Notes: a model not told the origin generated them from the sequence alone. Numbered from the stretch's first letter, positions 46,674-56,146 are shown. The stretch is 64,000 nt of DNA from Alphaproteobacteria bacterium (GCA_021775995.1 JAJFGS010000013.1:496001-560000); one strand, 5' to 3'. Translations and numbers: made by a program.

Positions 46674-47089
46674 TGCCAAAAGAAAAACAAACAACTACAT
46701 TAGAACAAGTACAAGAATTTCATAAAACTTACGGTTTACCCGTTGAACCTGAGTTGAATATTAGTGATGAAAAAACAAAAAAACTCCGTATTAATTTATT
46801 ACAAGAAGAATTGGACGAATTGAAAGAAGCCTTGGCGGATAACGATCCTGTTGAAACGCTCGATGCGTTAATTGATCTTCAATATGTACTTGATGGGGCG
46901 TTTTTATCCTTTGGTTTGCAAGATGTAAAAATGACAGCCTTTAACGAAGTTCACCGTTCAAACATGAGTAAACTTGGCGAAGACGGAAAGCCTATTCGTC
47001 GTGAAGAAGACGGCAAAGTCATGAAAGGCCCGAATTACTTCAAACCTGATATGACACAGTTTATTAAAGCAAAGAAGGAAGCGGCATAA
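46673..47089 (+). CDS. MazG-like nucleoside triphosphate pyrophosphohydrolase
   Basis: A 138-residue all-alpha NTP pyrophosphatase of the MazG/PRA-PH superfamily, which hydrolyses nucleotides or phosphoribosyl-ATP to the monophosphate and pyrophosphate. The metal-binding pattern is EEELDELKEAL (about 44-54; ExxE) followed by DALIDLQYVLDGAF (about 64-77; ExxD equivalent). The ATG overlaps the nuoG stop (TAATG) and nuoH follows after 3 bases, so it is firmly inside the nuo operon. It is not a known complex I component. The substrate is unknown. Confidence 0.85.
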   Translation: MPKEKQTTTLEQVQEFHKTYGLPVEPELNISDEKTKKLRINLLQEELDELKEALADNDPVETLDALIDLQYVLDGAFLSFGLQDVKMTAFNEVHRSNMSKLGEDGKPIRREEDGKVMKGPNYFKPDMTQFIKAKKEAA

Positions 47090-47092
47090 TCA

Positions 47093-48100
47093 GTGATTGA
47101 GCTTTGGGAAAATTACGGAATGCAAACTGTCTTTATGCTGGCGCATATTGGGATTTTGATTGGCGTAATTTTAGGCGCAGTGGCCTATTACACCTATGCA
47201 GAGCGTAAAGTTTTAGGCCTTATGCAACGTCGACAAGGGCCGATGCTGGTTGGACCATTTGGTTTACTTCAACCAATCGCTGATGGTATGAAATTGTTTT
47301 CCAAAGAAACAATTATCCCCGCACAAGCCAACGGCCCTGTCTTTGTGATTGCGCCAATGATTACCTTCACGCTGGCATTGATTGCCTGGGCAGTGATCCC
47401 CGTCAACGCACAATGGGTTTTGGCGGACATTAACGTCGGCATTTTATATTTATTCGCCGTATCATCCATGGGCGTTTACGGCGTTATCATGGCAGGGTGG
47501 GCATCAAATTCTAAATATGCTTTCCTTGGTGGGCTACGCTCCGCCAGCCAAATGGTATCTTACGAAGTCTCCATGGGCTTGGTCATTGTTTGTGTTTTGC
47601 TTTGCGCTGGCTCACTTAATTTATCTGAAATTATCTTGGCGGAACGACCTTTCTGGATGCAGGTCATGTTGTTCCCAATGTTCATTGTTTTTTTGGTATC
47701 TATTTTAGCCGAAACAAACCGTGCACCATTTGACTTACCTGAAGGTGAGTCAGAAATCACGGGTGGTTTTATGGTGGAATATTCTGCCATGACATTCGCG
47801 TTATTCTTCCTCGGCGAATACGCAAACATGATTTTAATGAGTGCGATGACTGTTATTCTTTTCCTTGGTGGATGGTTGCCACCCTTTGGCATTGAAGCAC
47901 TAGCGGTCGTCCCGGGTGTTGTTTGGTTTGCTCTAAAAACCTGCCTGATTATGTTCTTCTTCCTATGGACACGCGCAACATTCCCACGATATCGTTATGA
48001 CCAGTTGATGCGCTTGGGCTGGAAAGTATTCTTACCTTTCACTTTGCTCTGGGTTGCTGTAGTATCAGGATCACTTATTTATTTTGATGCCTTGCCTTAG
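47093..48100 (+). CDS. nuoH: NADH-quinone oxidoreductase subunit H
   Basis: The membrane subunit forming the quinone tunnel. The 335 residues have about eight hydrophobic helices, [19 protein letters not shown] (about 26-44), FFSKET-like [13 protein letters not shown] and the acidic loop [18 protein letters not shown] (about 205-222). The start is GTG at 47093. About 70 bases separate it from the acidic-protein gene, with AT-rich sequence and no clear hairpin. Confidence 0.97.
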   Translation: MIELWENYGMQTVFMLAHIGILIGVILGAVAYYTYAERKVLGLMQRRQGPMLVGPFGLLQPIADGMKLFSKETIIPAQANGPVFVIAPMITFTLALIAWAVIPVNAQWVLADINVGILYLFAVSSMGVYGVIMAGWASNSKYAFLGGLRSASQMVSYEVSMGLVIVCVLLCAGSLNLSEIILAERPFWMQVMLFPMFIVFLVSILAETNRAPFDLPEGESEITGGFMVEYSAMTFALFFLGEYANMILMSAMTVILFLGGWLPPFGIEALAVVPGVVWFALKTCLIMFFFLWTRATFPRYRYDQLMRLGWKVFLPFTLLWVAVVSGSLIYFDALP

Positions 48101-48172
48101 TTGATTTTAAATATAAAAGATGTAATTATTTTTATCAGTACACTCCTTTATTAACCAAGATTATGGAGATAA

Positions 48173-48559
48173 ATGTTTGTAGACAAGAAATCACAAGATA
48201 ACCCAATTCATCACAGCAAAGAATTGCATGACATGTTGCTGGAAGGCTATCGACACGCCATCGTTATGGAGGATGAGGAAGATACAGATGCTGTTGAACA
48301 AGTAGGAGAAGAGGGTAAGAGTGGTAAAGGCAGCGGAAAGACCCCCCGATTAAGCTCCGCAGATATTACGTATGAGCTAGATAGGGATGGAATGATCATT
48401 CGTATAGAAGGCTTTAAAGATAAGGAAACCGCCAGGATGGCTTACGAAGAATTAAAGCAACTTTTAGAAAGACAAGAATTAGATAAAGAAGAACAAGCAC
48501 GAAGAATCAGATTATTAGACTTAGATAAACATTTAAGACCAGAGTTACACAATGAGTAA
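48173..48559 (+). CDS. Acidic hypothetical protein upstream of nuoI
   Basis: A 128-residue soluble protein that I do not recognise. It has an acidic first part (about 35-55), a low-complexity glycine/lysine linker [12 protein letters not shown], and a helical charged C-terminal half with [20 protein letters not shown]. No membrane segment is seen. ATGGAG lies close before the start. Its end overlaps nuoI by 8 bases, so it is translationally coupled to nuoI within the operon. Confidence 0.6.
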   Translation: MFVDKKSQDNPIHHSKELHDMLLEGYRHAIVMEDEEDTDAVEQVGEEGKSGKGSGKTPRLSSADITYELDRDGMIIRIEGFKDKETARMAYEELKQLLERQELDKEEQARRIRLLDLDKHLRPELHNE

Positions 48560-49034
48560 ATTTTTAAACGCATTTTTGTTGGTAGAAATTGTCAAAGGCA
48601 TGGCACTGACATTGAAATATATGTTTTTTGTGCCGAGCGTGACAATTAACTATCCGAACGAGAAGGGACCGATTTCACCCCGATTTCGTGGAGAGCACGC
48701 GCTTCGTCGTTACCCCAATGGTGAAGAGCGTTGCATTGCCTGTAAACTTTGCGAAGCGATTTGCCCCGCCCAAGCCATCACAATTGAAGCCGAGCCACGT
48801 GAAGATCGCAGCCGCCGCACAACACGATATGATATAGATATGACCAAATGTATTTATTGCGGTTTGTGTGAGGAAGCCTGCCCCGTCGATGCGATTGTAG
48901 AAGGCCCGAACTTCGAATTTTCTACCGAAACCCGCGAAGAGCTCTACTATAATAAAGAGAAGCTTTTAGAGAACGGAGACATCTGGGAGGCACAAATTGC
49001 ATCTAACCTCGTCGCCGACGCCCCATATCGATAA
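48552..49034 (+). CDS. nuoI: NADH-quinone oxidoreductase subunit I
   Basis: The ferredoxin-type subunit with two [4Fe-4S] clusters (N6a and N6b). Ligands are in [17 protein letters not shown] (about 57-73) and [17 protein letters not shown] (about 96-112). The 160-residue length is typical. It begins inside the 3' end of the acidic gene. After it the nuo operon is interrupted by a 1-kb island before nuoJ. Confidence 0.98.
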   Translation: MSKFLNAFLLVEIVKGMALTLKYMFFVPSVTINYPNEKGPISPRFRGEHALRRYPNGEERCIACKLCEAICPAQAITIEAEPREDRSRRTTRYDIDMTKCIYCGLCEEACPVDAIVEGPNFEFSTETREELYYNKEKLLENGDIWEAQIASNLVADAPYR

Positions 49035-49109
49035 AAAAACGTCCTATAACCTTTTGATTTTATTTTGAAATTAGAGTTACTCTTTTTGTTCGCTGGAAAT
49101 TGGGGAGGG

Positions 49110-49283
49110 GGGGGTATGCCCTGCTTTGTTTAGCATGCCAAAGACCAGAATAAAGTCCTGCTTTACGATGTCTCTCATAAAGCCGTGCCTCTGTTCAATA
49201 GAGGACAGTAACGCCAATATAGCAGGAATTTAAGCCAAAATAAAGGAATATTATCCTATATTGGTGTATTTTTACGGTTTTTC
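49110..49283. other. Structured non-coding stretch after nuoI
   Basis: The 285 bases between nuoI and the small gene at 49320 hold no convincing coding region. GGTATGCC/GCATGCC near 49118-49141 and TCCTGCT/AGCAGGA (about 49156-49230), which encloses a CCTCT/AGAGG hairpin, can fold into stems. It could be a non-coding RNA or a long untranslated region; I do not recognise a known family. Confidence 0.35.
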
Positions 49284-49312
49284 TTGACTTTTAGCCATGC
49301 GTATAGTACATA
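49284..49312 (+). promoter_or_regulatory. Candidate sigma70-type promoter
   Basis: TTGACT (49284-49289) and TACATA (49307-49312) are 17 bases apart. The transcription start would fall at about 49318-49320, at or next to the ATG at 49320, so the message would be leaderless or nearly so. Confidence 0.5.
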
Positions 49313-49319
49313 TATAGGT

Positions 49320-49514
49320 ATGAGTAATCCATACGCAGGCAGTAGATTAACCCAAATTGGAAAAGGCAGTTACGCTGGCGATGCCACTATTTTGTATAAT
49401 AACAAAGCAATGGCTTACCCCTTGGCTAGCGCAGGAGCACGCCATAGAAATAGATATGCTATTGCACAGGCATCTGGTGGTCTGACCCAACAACCCCCAA
49501 AACCACAAGGTTAA
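49320..49514 (+). CDS. Small hypothetical protein, possibly leaderless
   Basis: A 64-residue protein rich in Ala, Gly, Ser, Tyr and Gln, beginning MSNPYAGSRLTQIGKG and ending in QQPPKPQG. It lacks a usable Shine-Dalgarno (AGG lies only 1 base before the ATG) but has a good promoter placed to start transcription at the ATG and a strong terminator after the stop. No family is recognised. It could also be a non-coding transcript with a chance reading frame. It lies in the nuoI-nuoJ island. Confidence 0.45.
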   Translation: MSNPYAGSRLTQIGKGSYAGDATILYNNKAMAYPLASAGARHRNRYAIAQASGGLTQQPPKPQG

Positions 49515-49526
49515 AACAGCTCAATA

Positions 49527-49560
49527 AAAACCAGCTTCCACATTCATGAAAGCTGGTTTT
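49527..49560. terminator. Bidirectional terminator
   Basis: AAAACCAGCTT (49527-49537) pairs with AAGCTGGTTTT (49550-49560). T runs occur on both strands, serving the small plus-strand gene and the converging DUF378 gene. Confidence 0.85.
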
Positions 49561-49583
49561 CTATTTGTTTTTTTAAATTCTTA

Positions 49584-49793
49584 TTATGATTTACTACAAG
49601 AACCTTTTTTAGTGATCATACCGTAAAGAGCATATAGACCAGAGGCACCAATAAGAGCATAAACGGCAGTTGCTAAAATAGGAATGCCGCCCAAAATCAT
49701 TGCCACAAGATCCATACCCAATAACCCATATAAGCCCCAGTTAATGGCGCCAATAATCATAAGTATCCAGCTTACCATACATAGTTTTGTCAT
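49584..49793 (-). CDS. DUF378-family small membrane protein
   Basis: A 69-residue inner-membrane protein with two hydrophobic helices (about 5-26 and 33-57). The family pattern is IGAINWGLYGLLGMDLVAMILGG split across them (INWGL followed by D-V-A). The start at ATG 49793 has GGAGATTT before it; an ATG six codons earlier (49811) is also in frame. It is the only minus-strand gene in the nuoI-nuoJ island. The function of DUF378 proteins is unknown. Confidence 0.75.
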   Translation of the reverse strand: MTKLCMVSWILMIIGAINWGLYGLLGMDLVAMILGGIPILATAVYALIGASGLYALYGMITKKGSCSKS

Positions 49794-50012
49794 TTTAAAT
49801 CTCCTGTTCAACTTTTTTTCATTAGTGCCATAATATATTAGATTCTGTAATCTATAAAGAAATCCAATGGCTGTTAATATGACAATGGTTTAGGTCAGCT
49901 TAAATTCTTCTAAACCATAGATGGATATGTCCGAAATTACCCAACTCTAACCTTGCCTTAAGTCCTTCAAAAGATTAGAAAGAAGCGTTATTAATTACGT
50001 GACGTTTCACCT

Positions 50013-50624
50013 ATGATTTCTGCCATTGCCTTTTATTTATTTGCCTCTATTACGTTGCTCAGTGCCATCATGGTTATTACGGCACGCAATCCTGTGCATT
50101 CTGTTCTTTTCCTAATTTTAGCCTTCTTTAACGCGGCAGGCTTATTCGTATTATTAGGCGCGGAATTTATCGCCATGATATTGGTCATTGTCTATGTTGG
50201 TGCCGTCGCGGTTCTATTTTTATTCGTTGTTATGATGCTTGATATTAGCTTTACAGATTTGCGTAAGGGCGCAATGCAGTATGTTCCTGTGGGGTTAATT
50301 GCTGGTGGCATCTTACTGTTTGAACTTATCTCTATCTTTGTCGCCTGGGGTTTTGCAAAAGCTGCTGATGATAATATTGCGTCACCAACACCAGATGCGA
50401 GCGAAATTACCAATACAGAAGCATTGGGACAAATTCTTTATACTGATTATGTTTTTCCATTTCAGGTTGCTGGATTGATCTTATTAGTGGCGATGATTGG
50501 TGCTATTGTTTTAACCCACCGCCATCGTCCAGGGGTACGCAAGCAAAAAGTTGCTGACCAGCAATCCAGAAAACGATCGGAAGCCATGGAACTCAAAAAA
50601 GTTACGCCAAGGACGGGGATTTAG
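50013..50624 (+). CDS. nuoJ: NADH-quinone oxidoreductase subunit J
   Basis: A membrane subunit of 203 residues with five helices. ITARNPVHSVLFLILAFFNA (about 23-42) and LGAEFIAMILVIVYVGAVAVLFLFVVMML (split about 48-76, with the conserved pi-bulge helix) are diagnostic. The C-terminal tail is basic. It is separated from nuoI by the 1-kb island and from nuoK by a palindromic element. Confidence 0.96.
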   Translation: MISAIAFYLFASITLLSAIMVITARNPVHSVLFLILAFFNAAGLFVLLGAEFIAMILVIVYVGAVAVLFLFVVMMLDISFTDLRKGAMQYVPVGLIAGGILLFELISIFVAWGFAKAADDNIASPTPDASEITNTEALGQILYTDYVFPFQVAGLILLVAMIGAIVLTHRHRPGVRKQKVADQQSRKRSEAMELKKVTPRTGI

Positions 50625-50665
50625 GAAATGGGTTACAAGGAGCAAGTTACAAGCTACAACAGATT

Positions 50666-50732
50666 GTCATTCCGACGGAGCGAAGCGATTGGAGGAATCT
50701 TATTAAGATCCCTCGACTACGCTCGGGATGAC
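50666..50732. repeat. Dispersed palindromic element, family B, copy 2
   Basis: The element begins GTCATTCCGACGGAGC and ends TCGGGATGAC, with GGAGGAATCTT and AAGATCCCTC pairing in the middle. It lies between nuoJ and nuoK inside the operon. Directly before it is GTTACAAGGAGCAAGTTACA, a short repetitive motif. Confidence 0.85.
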
Positions 50733-50752
50733 AATTATGGAGGACAAGCATA

Positions 50753-51070
50753 GTGGAATTGTTTGAAATTGGCCTCGCTCATTACTTATCACTCGCCGCC
50801 CTGTTGTTTACATTGGGCGTGTTTGGCATTTTTCTTAATCGTAAAAACGTCATTGTGATTTTGATGTGTATTGAGCTGATGTTATTGGCCGTGAATATCA
50901 ACTTTGTGGCGTTCTCTGCGCATTTGGGTGACTTAACAGGGCAGGTCTTTGCCCTATTCATTTTGACCGTTGCCGCCGCAGAAGCCGCGATTGGTTTGGC
51001 TATTTTGGTTGTACTCTTCCGTACGCATGGAACTATTGCTGTTGAAGATATTTCAACGATGAAGGGGTAG
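50753..51070 (+). CDS. nuoK: NADH-quinone oxidoreductase subunit K
   Basis: A small membrane subunit of complex I (105 residues) with three helices. Proton-channel glutamates are in [17 protein letters not shown] (about 40-56) and [17 protein letters not shown] (about 72-88). The start is GTG at 50753, preceded by ATGGAGGACAAGC. A palindromic element lies on each side. Confidence 0.97.
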   Translation: MELFEIGLAHYLSLAALLFTLGVFGIFLNRKNVIVILMCIELMLLAVNINFVAFSAHLGDLTGQVFALFILTVAAAEAAIGLAILVVLFRTHGTIAVEDISTMKG

Positions 51071-51116
51071 GGCCGTTGCAAGATATGAGTGACAAGTTTC
51101 AAGAAGCAAGTATATT

Positions 51117-51199
51117 GTCATTGCGAGCGTCAGCGAAGCAATCCAGAAATCTTAATATTAAAGCTGGATTGCCGCGTCGCTACGCTCCTCGCAATGACG
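51117..51199. repeat. Dispersed palindromic element, family A, copy 3
   Basis: GTCATTGCGAGCGTCAGCGA ... GCTCCTCGCAATGAC, with inner AGCAATCCAG and CTGGATTGCC, forms one long hairpin around an AT-rich centre. It lies between nuoK and nuoL and ends 17 bases before nuoL. Confidence 0.88.
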
Positions 51200-51215
51200 A
51201 AGAGGGAACGTACGC

Positions 51216-53189
51216 ATGGAAATAACAGCAGTATTTGCTCCCCTTTTTGGTTTTCTACTGGCTTTCTTGTTTGGCAAAAATATGGGCGACAAAGGGGCGC
51301 AATTTGTAACCTGTAGCGGTATTATTATTGCCGCCATTTGTTCCTGCATTTTATTTGTTGAGGTTATCTTTGGTGGAGATCATCATGCCGGTGAACCACG
51401 AACCATAACATTAATGACGTGGTTTAACTCTGGTACTCTCGCCGTTGATTGGGCATTACGTGTTGATCAACTGGCCGTTGTTATGATGTGTGTCGTCACC
51501 GTCGTCTCATCCTGTGTACATGTTTATTCTGTTGGCTATATGAGCCACGACGCGCATAAAGCGCGGTTTATGGCCTATTTAAGCTTGTTCAGCTTTGCTA
51601 TGTTGATGTTGGTGAGTGCCGATAATCTTATCCAGTTGTTCTTTGGTTGGGAAGGGGTGGGGGTTGCCTCCTACCTTCTGATTGGGTTTTGGAACCACAA
51701 AGAAAGTGCCAATGCGGCGAGCATTAAAGCCTTTCTTGTAAACCGCGTTGGTGATTTTGGTTTGGCTTTAGGAATTTTTGCGGCTTTCTTCTTATTCGGC
51801 ACGGTTCAATTTGATGAGTTATTTTCCCTCGCTCCTGAAGCCGCAAAAGCGAACATGAATTTCTTTGGTTATGAACTCCATGCTTTAACGGTCGTCTGTC
51901 TTTTACTCTTTATGGGAGCGATGGGTAAATCGGCACAATTAGGACTTCATACTTGGCTTCCCGATGCGATGGAGGGTCCAACCCCTGTCTCCGCCCTTAT
52001 CCATGCGGCAACAATGGTGACAGCAGGGGTGTTCTTGGTGGCCCGTATGTCACCCATGTTCGAATATGCGCCTGATGCGCTGATGGTTGTGACCGTTGTT
52101 GGTGGCTTAACAGCTTTTGTGGCGGCGACAATCGGCATGACACAATTTGATATTAAGCGAGTCATTGCTTATTCAACCATGTCACAATTGGGCTATATGT
52201 TTTTTGCCTTAGGTGTCTCTGCTTACGGCGCAGCGATATTTCATCTCATGACACATGCGTTTTTCAAGGCGTTATTGTTCCTTGGTGCTGGCTCAGTCAT
52301 TCACGCAATGTCAGATGAACAAGACATGCGCAACATGGGCGGACTCTGGAAGAAAATTCCAACGACCTATACTTTAATGTGGATTGGATCATTAGCCTTG
52401 GCAGGTGTGCCGTTCTTCGCCGGTTATTATTCCAAAGATATGATTTTAGAAAGTGCGTTTGCTGACCATAGCTGGTTTGGAGAATTTGCTTTCTGGCTCG
52501 GCATTGCCGCCGCGTTGATGACGGCGTTTTATTCCGCCCGCTTATTATTCATGGCATTCCATGGAAAACCACGAGCCGATAAGAAAACGATGGATCATGT
52601 CCATGAATCACCACCCGTCATGTTGGTACCCTTAATGATTTTGGCAGCAGGGGCTATCTTTGCAGGGTATTTGGGTTACGAGGCATTTGTCGGTCATCAT
52701 CAGATTTGGGGAGAAAGTATTAAGGTTCTAGCTGCAAATGATACGATAGCTGCCGCACACCATGTACCACTCTGGGTGAAAAAGCTCCCGATTGTGATGG
52801 GTGTGGTTGGATTGTTCTTAGGCTGGGTCTTTTATTCTAAATTTACCAGCCTGCCATCCATTTCAAGCAAGATATTCAAACCATTTCATGCGCTTTTCTT
52901 TAACAAGTGGTTCTTTGATGAAATTTATAACAAAATTTTTGTCCTGCCTGCGCTTTGGTTTGGAAAATTATTCTGGAAGTCTGATAAAAACGTCGTTGAT
53001 GGTCTGGGTCCTGATGGATTTGCAAAAACCTCTTATGGGTTTGGTGGGATGTTAAGTCGTTTTCAATCAGGTTATGTTTTTCAATATGCCTTCGTGATGA
53101 TGTTGGGTCTCATTGCCCTGATAAGTTGGTTTTACTTTAAAACTGATTTGGAACTCATAGAACAGATAGAAACTGGAGCGGGGGAATAG
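51216..53189 (+). CDS. nuoL: NADH-quinone oxidoreductase subunit L
   Basis: The distal antiporter-like proton pump of complex I. In 657 residues there are about 15-16 helices, GWEGVGVASYLLIGFWNHKE (about 146-165), the LHTWLPDAMEGPTPVSALIH region (about 246-265) and the long lateral helix near the C-terminus (about 560-600 onward). AGAGGGAA precedes the ATG. nuoM follows after 3 bases. Confidence 0.97.
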   Translation: MEITAVFAPLFGFLLAFLFGKNMGDKGAQFVTCSGIIIAAICSCILFVEVIFGGDHHAGEPRTITLMTWFNSGTLAVDWALRVDQLAVVMMCVVTVVSSCVHVYSVGYMSHDAHKARFMAYLSLFSFAMLMLVSADNLIQLFFGWEGVGVASYLLIGFWNHKESANAASIKAFLVNRVGDFGLALGIFAAFFLFGTVQFDELFSLAPEAAKANMNFFGYELHALTVVCLLLFMGAMGKSAQLGLHTWLPDAMEGPTPVSALIHAATMVTAGVFLVARMSPMFEYAPDALMVVTVVGGLTAFVAATIGMTQFDIKRVIAYSTMSQLGYMFFALGVSAYGAAIFHLMTHAFFKALLFLGAGSVIHAMSDEQDMRNMGGLWKKIPTTYTLMWIGSLALAGVPFFAGYYSKDMILESAFADHSWFGEFAFWLGIAAALMTAFYSARLLFMAFHGKPRADKKTMDHVHESPPVMLVPLMILAAGAIFAGYLGYEAFVGHHQIWGESIKVLAANDTIAAAHHVPLWVKKLPIVMGVVGLFLGWVFYSKFTSLPSISSKIFKPFHALFFNKWFFDEIYNKIFVLPALWFGKLFWKSDKNVVDGLGPDGFAKTSYGFGGMLSRFQSGYVFQYAFVMMLGLIALISWFYFKTDLELIEQIETGAGE

Positions 53190-53192
53190 AAA

Positions 53193-54695
53193 ATGATTAA
53201 TTTTTCAATTTTATCGCTTTTGACATTCTTACCGCTGGTTGGCGTTGTCTTTATTTTGCTCACTCGAGGCAACGAAGAACGTGTAACCCGAAATTCACGC
53301 CGTGTTGCCCTCTATACAACGATATTCAATTTTATATTGTCGATTTATATGCTGGTCAATTTTGATGGTACGTCAGCGGATTTTCAATTCGTCGAAAAAA
53401 CGGAATGGTTTCCTGCTTTAGGACTCAGTTACAGTATGGGAATTGATGGTATTTCTCTATTCTTTGTTATTCTATCAACTTTCTTAACACCCATTTGTTT
53501 ACTGGCGAGTTGGCATTCTATCAAAACCCGCGTGAAAGAATATATGATTGCGTTTCTCGTGCTTGAAACTTTTATGATTGGGACATTCTGCGCCCTTGAT
53601 ATCGTTTTATTCTATGTGTTTTTCGAAAGTGTTCTGATCCCAATGTTTATTATTATTGGGGTTTGGGGTGGGCCACGCCGCGTTTATTCTTCGTATAAAT
53701 TTTTCCTCTATACGTTATTAGGCTCGGTGTTAATGTTATTGGCTATTATCTGGCTCGGCATGAATGTAGGGACAGATATTCCAACTATTATAGAAGCGAA
53801 TAGCATTCCATTTCATGTTCAATTGTGGCTCTGGCTGGCGTTCTTTGCCAGCTTTGCGGTCAAAATGCCAATGTGGCCTGTCCATACATGGTTACCTGAT
53901 GCCCATGTTGAAGCACCAACCGCCGGTTCTGTTATCTTGGCTGGAGTGCTACTTAAAATGGGTGGCTATGGGTTCTTACGGTTCTCTTTACCGATGTTCC
54001 CCGAAGCATCAGAATATTTTGCACCCATGATTATGTGGATGTCGGTCATCGCGATTATTTACACATCTTTAGTCGCATTGGTTCAAGAAGATATGAAAAA
54101 GTTGATTGCCTATTCATCCGTTGCCCATATGGGATTTGTAACCTTGGGTCTTTTCACCATGACAACCCAAGGTGTTGAGGGTGGAATTTTTCAAATGTTA
54201 TCACACGGCATTATCTCTGCGGCTCTTTTCCTCTGTGTCGGCGTTGTTTATGATCGCCTACATACGCGTGATATCGCCCGTTATGGCGGCTTAGTTAAAA
54301 ACATGCCTAAATATGCCACTGTCTTTATGATCTTTATGCTTGGCTCTGTTGGCTTACCAGGAACATCTGGGTTTGTGGGCGAGTTCCTTACTTTAATGGG
54401 AGCGTTTCAAGTTAATACCATTATCGCTGTCTTTGCCACAACAGGCGTTGTATTAGGTGCCGCCTATATGTTGGTGCTTTATCGTCGTGTGATATTTGGA
54501 GAACAAAAAAACAAAGATGCGGCAGCGATGCCTGATTTAACAAAAATTGAATATGGTTATCTTGTACCGCTCGTACTAATTGTTTTGTGGCTGGGGATTG
54601 CACCCTCTTATGTGATGGATAAGGTTGCGCCATCTGTCGAAAAACTTATAGGACAGTATGAAGCAGGATTAACAATTTCTAAGGGGGGAAAGTAA
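53193..54695 (+). CDS. nuoM: NADH-quinone oxidoreductase subunit M
   Basis: An antiporter-like proton-pumping subunit of 500 residues with about 14 helices. FFVILSTFLTPICLLAS, FYVFFESVLIPMFIIIGVWG (about 143-162), and VHTWLPDAHVEAPTAGSVIL (about 229-248) are standard, and the latter carries the half-channel residues. Its stop overlaps the nuoN ATG by one base. Confidence 0.97.
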   Translation: MINFSILSLLTFLPLVGVVFILLTRGNEERVTRNSRRVALYTTIFNFILSIYMLVNFDGTSADFQFVEKTEWFPALGLSYSMGIDGISLFFVILSTFLTPICLLASWHSIKTRVKEYMIAFLVLETFMIGTFCALDIVLFYVFFESVLIPMFIIIGVWGGPRRVYSSYKFFLYTLLGSVLMLLAIIWLGMNVGTDIPTIIEANSIPFHVQLWLWLAFFASFAVKMPMWPVHTWLPDAHVEAPTAGSVILAGVLLKMGGYGFLRFSLPMFPEASEYFAPMIMWMSVIAIIYTSLVALVQEDMKKLIAYSSVAHMGFVTLGLFTMTTQGVEGGIFQMLSHGIISAALFLCVGVVYDRLHTRDIARYGGLVKNMPKYATVFMIFMLGSVGLPGTSGFVGEFLTLMGAFQVNTIIAVFATTGVVLGAAYMLVLYRRVIFGEQKNKDAAAMPDLTKIEYGYLVPLVLIVLWLGIAPSYVMDKVAPSVEKLIGQYEAGLTISKGGK

Positions 54696-56134
54696 TGGAA
54701 ACTATAACCCTTTCTTCTTTAATCCCAATTTTTCCAGAGCTGTTTCTCGCTATATCAGCGATGCTCCTGCTTGTTATTGGTGTTTTAAAAGGTAATAGCA
54801 GCACAAGGCTGATTTCTTGGGGTAGCGTCATCGCTTTTGCTATTGCCCTTTTGATTATGACGAAAGGGGGTATTGATACCGAACCCGCTTTAAACAACAT
54901 GTTTGTTCAAACTAGCTTTACATTCTTTATGAAGTTACTCGTGATGGCCGGTCTTATTACATCGATTACATTATCGGTTCAGTATTTATACCAAGATAAT
55001 ATTATTCGGTTTGAATACCCGCTACTGGCTCTATTCTCTGGTATAGGCATGATGCTGATGATTTCAGCAAACGATATGCTATCACTCTACATGGGATTAG
55101 AGCTTCAATCATTGAGCCTTTATGTTCTGGCAGCGATACATCGTGACCATATTAAATCTGCGGAAAGCGGCATGAAATATTTTATCCTTGGCGCCATTTC
55201 TTCGGGAATGTTGCTGTTTGGTATTTCACTTATATATGGATTTACGGGTTCTACGAATTTTGAGTTAATTGGGACGACATTAGCCAATGAGTTAAGCCTT
55301 GGTGCTGTCATTGGTTTTGTATTTATTTTGGCGGCTTTGGCCTTCAAAATCTCTGCCGTACCTTTCCATATGTGGACTCCAGATGTTTATGAAGGCGCAC
55401 CCACTTCGGTAACGGCTTTGTTTGCCCTTGTTCCAAAGATTGCGGCATTTGCTCTCATTATCCGTTTATTATTCATACCTTTTGCATCTCTACATGATCA
55501 ATGGTTCCAAATCATGTGGTTGCTTGCCTTCTTATCTATGGCTGTTGGTGCTTTTGCAGGATTAAGACAAAATAATATAAAACGTTTGATAGCCTACAGC
55601 TCAATTGGAAATATTGGCTATGCTCTCATCGGTCTTGTTGCGGGTGGTGAAGCTGGATTATCAGCGGTTATGGTTTACCTTACACTTTACATGGTTATGA
55701 CCGCAGGTATCTTCGGCATTATTCTATGTATGCGTAGAGATGGATATGGTGTTACAGATATTTCTGACTTAGCAGGTCTTTCGCGCAATACACCATGGCT
55801 TGCCTATCCTTTGGCCATATTTATGTTCTCAATAAGCGGTATTCCACCCTTGGCGGGCTTCTTTAGTAAGTACTTGATTTTCCAAGCCGCCATTGAATCT
55901 GGTCTTTATACTCTAGCCGTCATTGGCGTTTTAACCTCTGTTGTCGCTTCTTATTATTATTTGCGTATTATAAAAACAATGTTCTTTGATGAGCCTGATG
56001 ATAAGTTTGATAGTACGATTGAATCTTCACGTAAGCTTATTATTGGACTTTCTTTATTCGTTGTTGTTGGTTTCATTTTTAACCCATCGCCATTAATTGA
56101 AATTAGTGCCAATGCCGTTCGCGGATTATTTTAG
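54695..56134 (+). CDS. nuoN: NADH-quinone oxidoreductase subunit N
   Basis: The third antiporter-like subunit, 479 residues, about 14 helices. MLSLYMGLELQSLSLYVLAA (about 128-147), FHMWTPDVYEGAPTSVTALF (about 226-245) and FSISGIPPLAGFFSKYLIF (about 384-402) are the usual markers. It ends the nuo genes; birA follows after 12 bases, as in other alphaproteobacteria. Confidence 0.97.
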   Translation: METITLSSLIPIFPELFLAISAMLLLVIGVLKGNSSTRLISWGSVIAFAIALLIMTKGGIDTEPALNNMFVQTSFTFFMKLLVMAGLITSITLSVQYLYQDNIIRFEYPLLALFSGIGMMLMISANDMLSLYMGLELQSLSLYVLAAIHRDHIKSAESGMKYFILGAISSGMLLFGISLIYGFTGSTNFELIGTTLANELSLGAVIGFVFILAALAFKISAVPFHMWTPDVYEGAPTSVTALFALVPKIAAFALIIRLLFIPFASLHDQWFQIMWLLAFLSMAVGAFAGLRQNNIKRLIAYSSIGNIGYALIGLVAGGEAGLSAVMVYLTLYMVMTAGIFGIILCMRRDGYGVTDISDLAGLSRNTPWLAYPLAIFMFSISGIPPLAGFFSKYLIFQAAIESGLYTLAVIGVLTSVVASYYYLRIIKTMFFDEPDDKFDSTIESSRKLIIGLSLFVVVGFIFNPSPLIEISANAVRGLF

Positions 56135-56146
56135 GTAGGCAACAAC

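Noticed and set aside
49110-49250. 6S RNA or degenerate tRNA after nuoI
   Set aside because: Stems are visible but neither the central bubble of 6S RNA nor a cloverleaf with a T-loop could be drawn.
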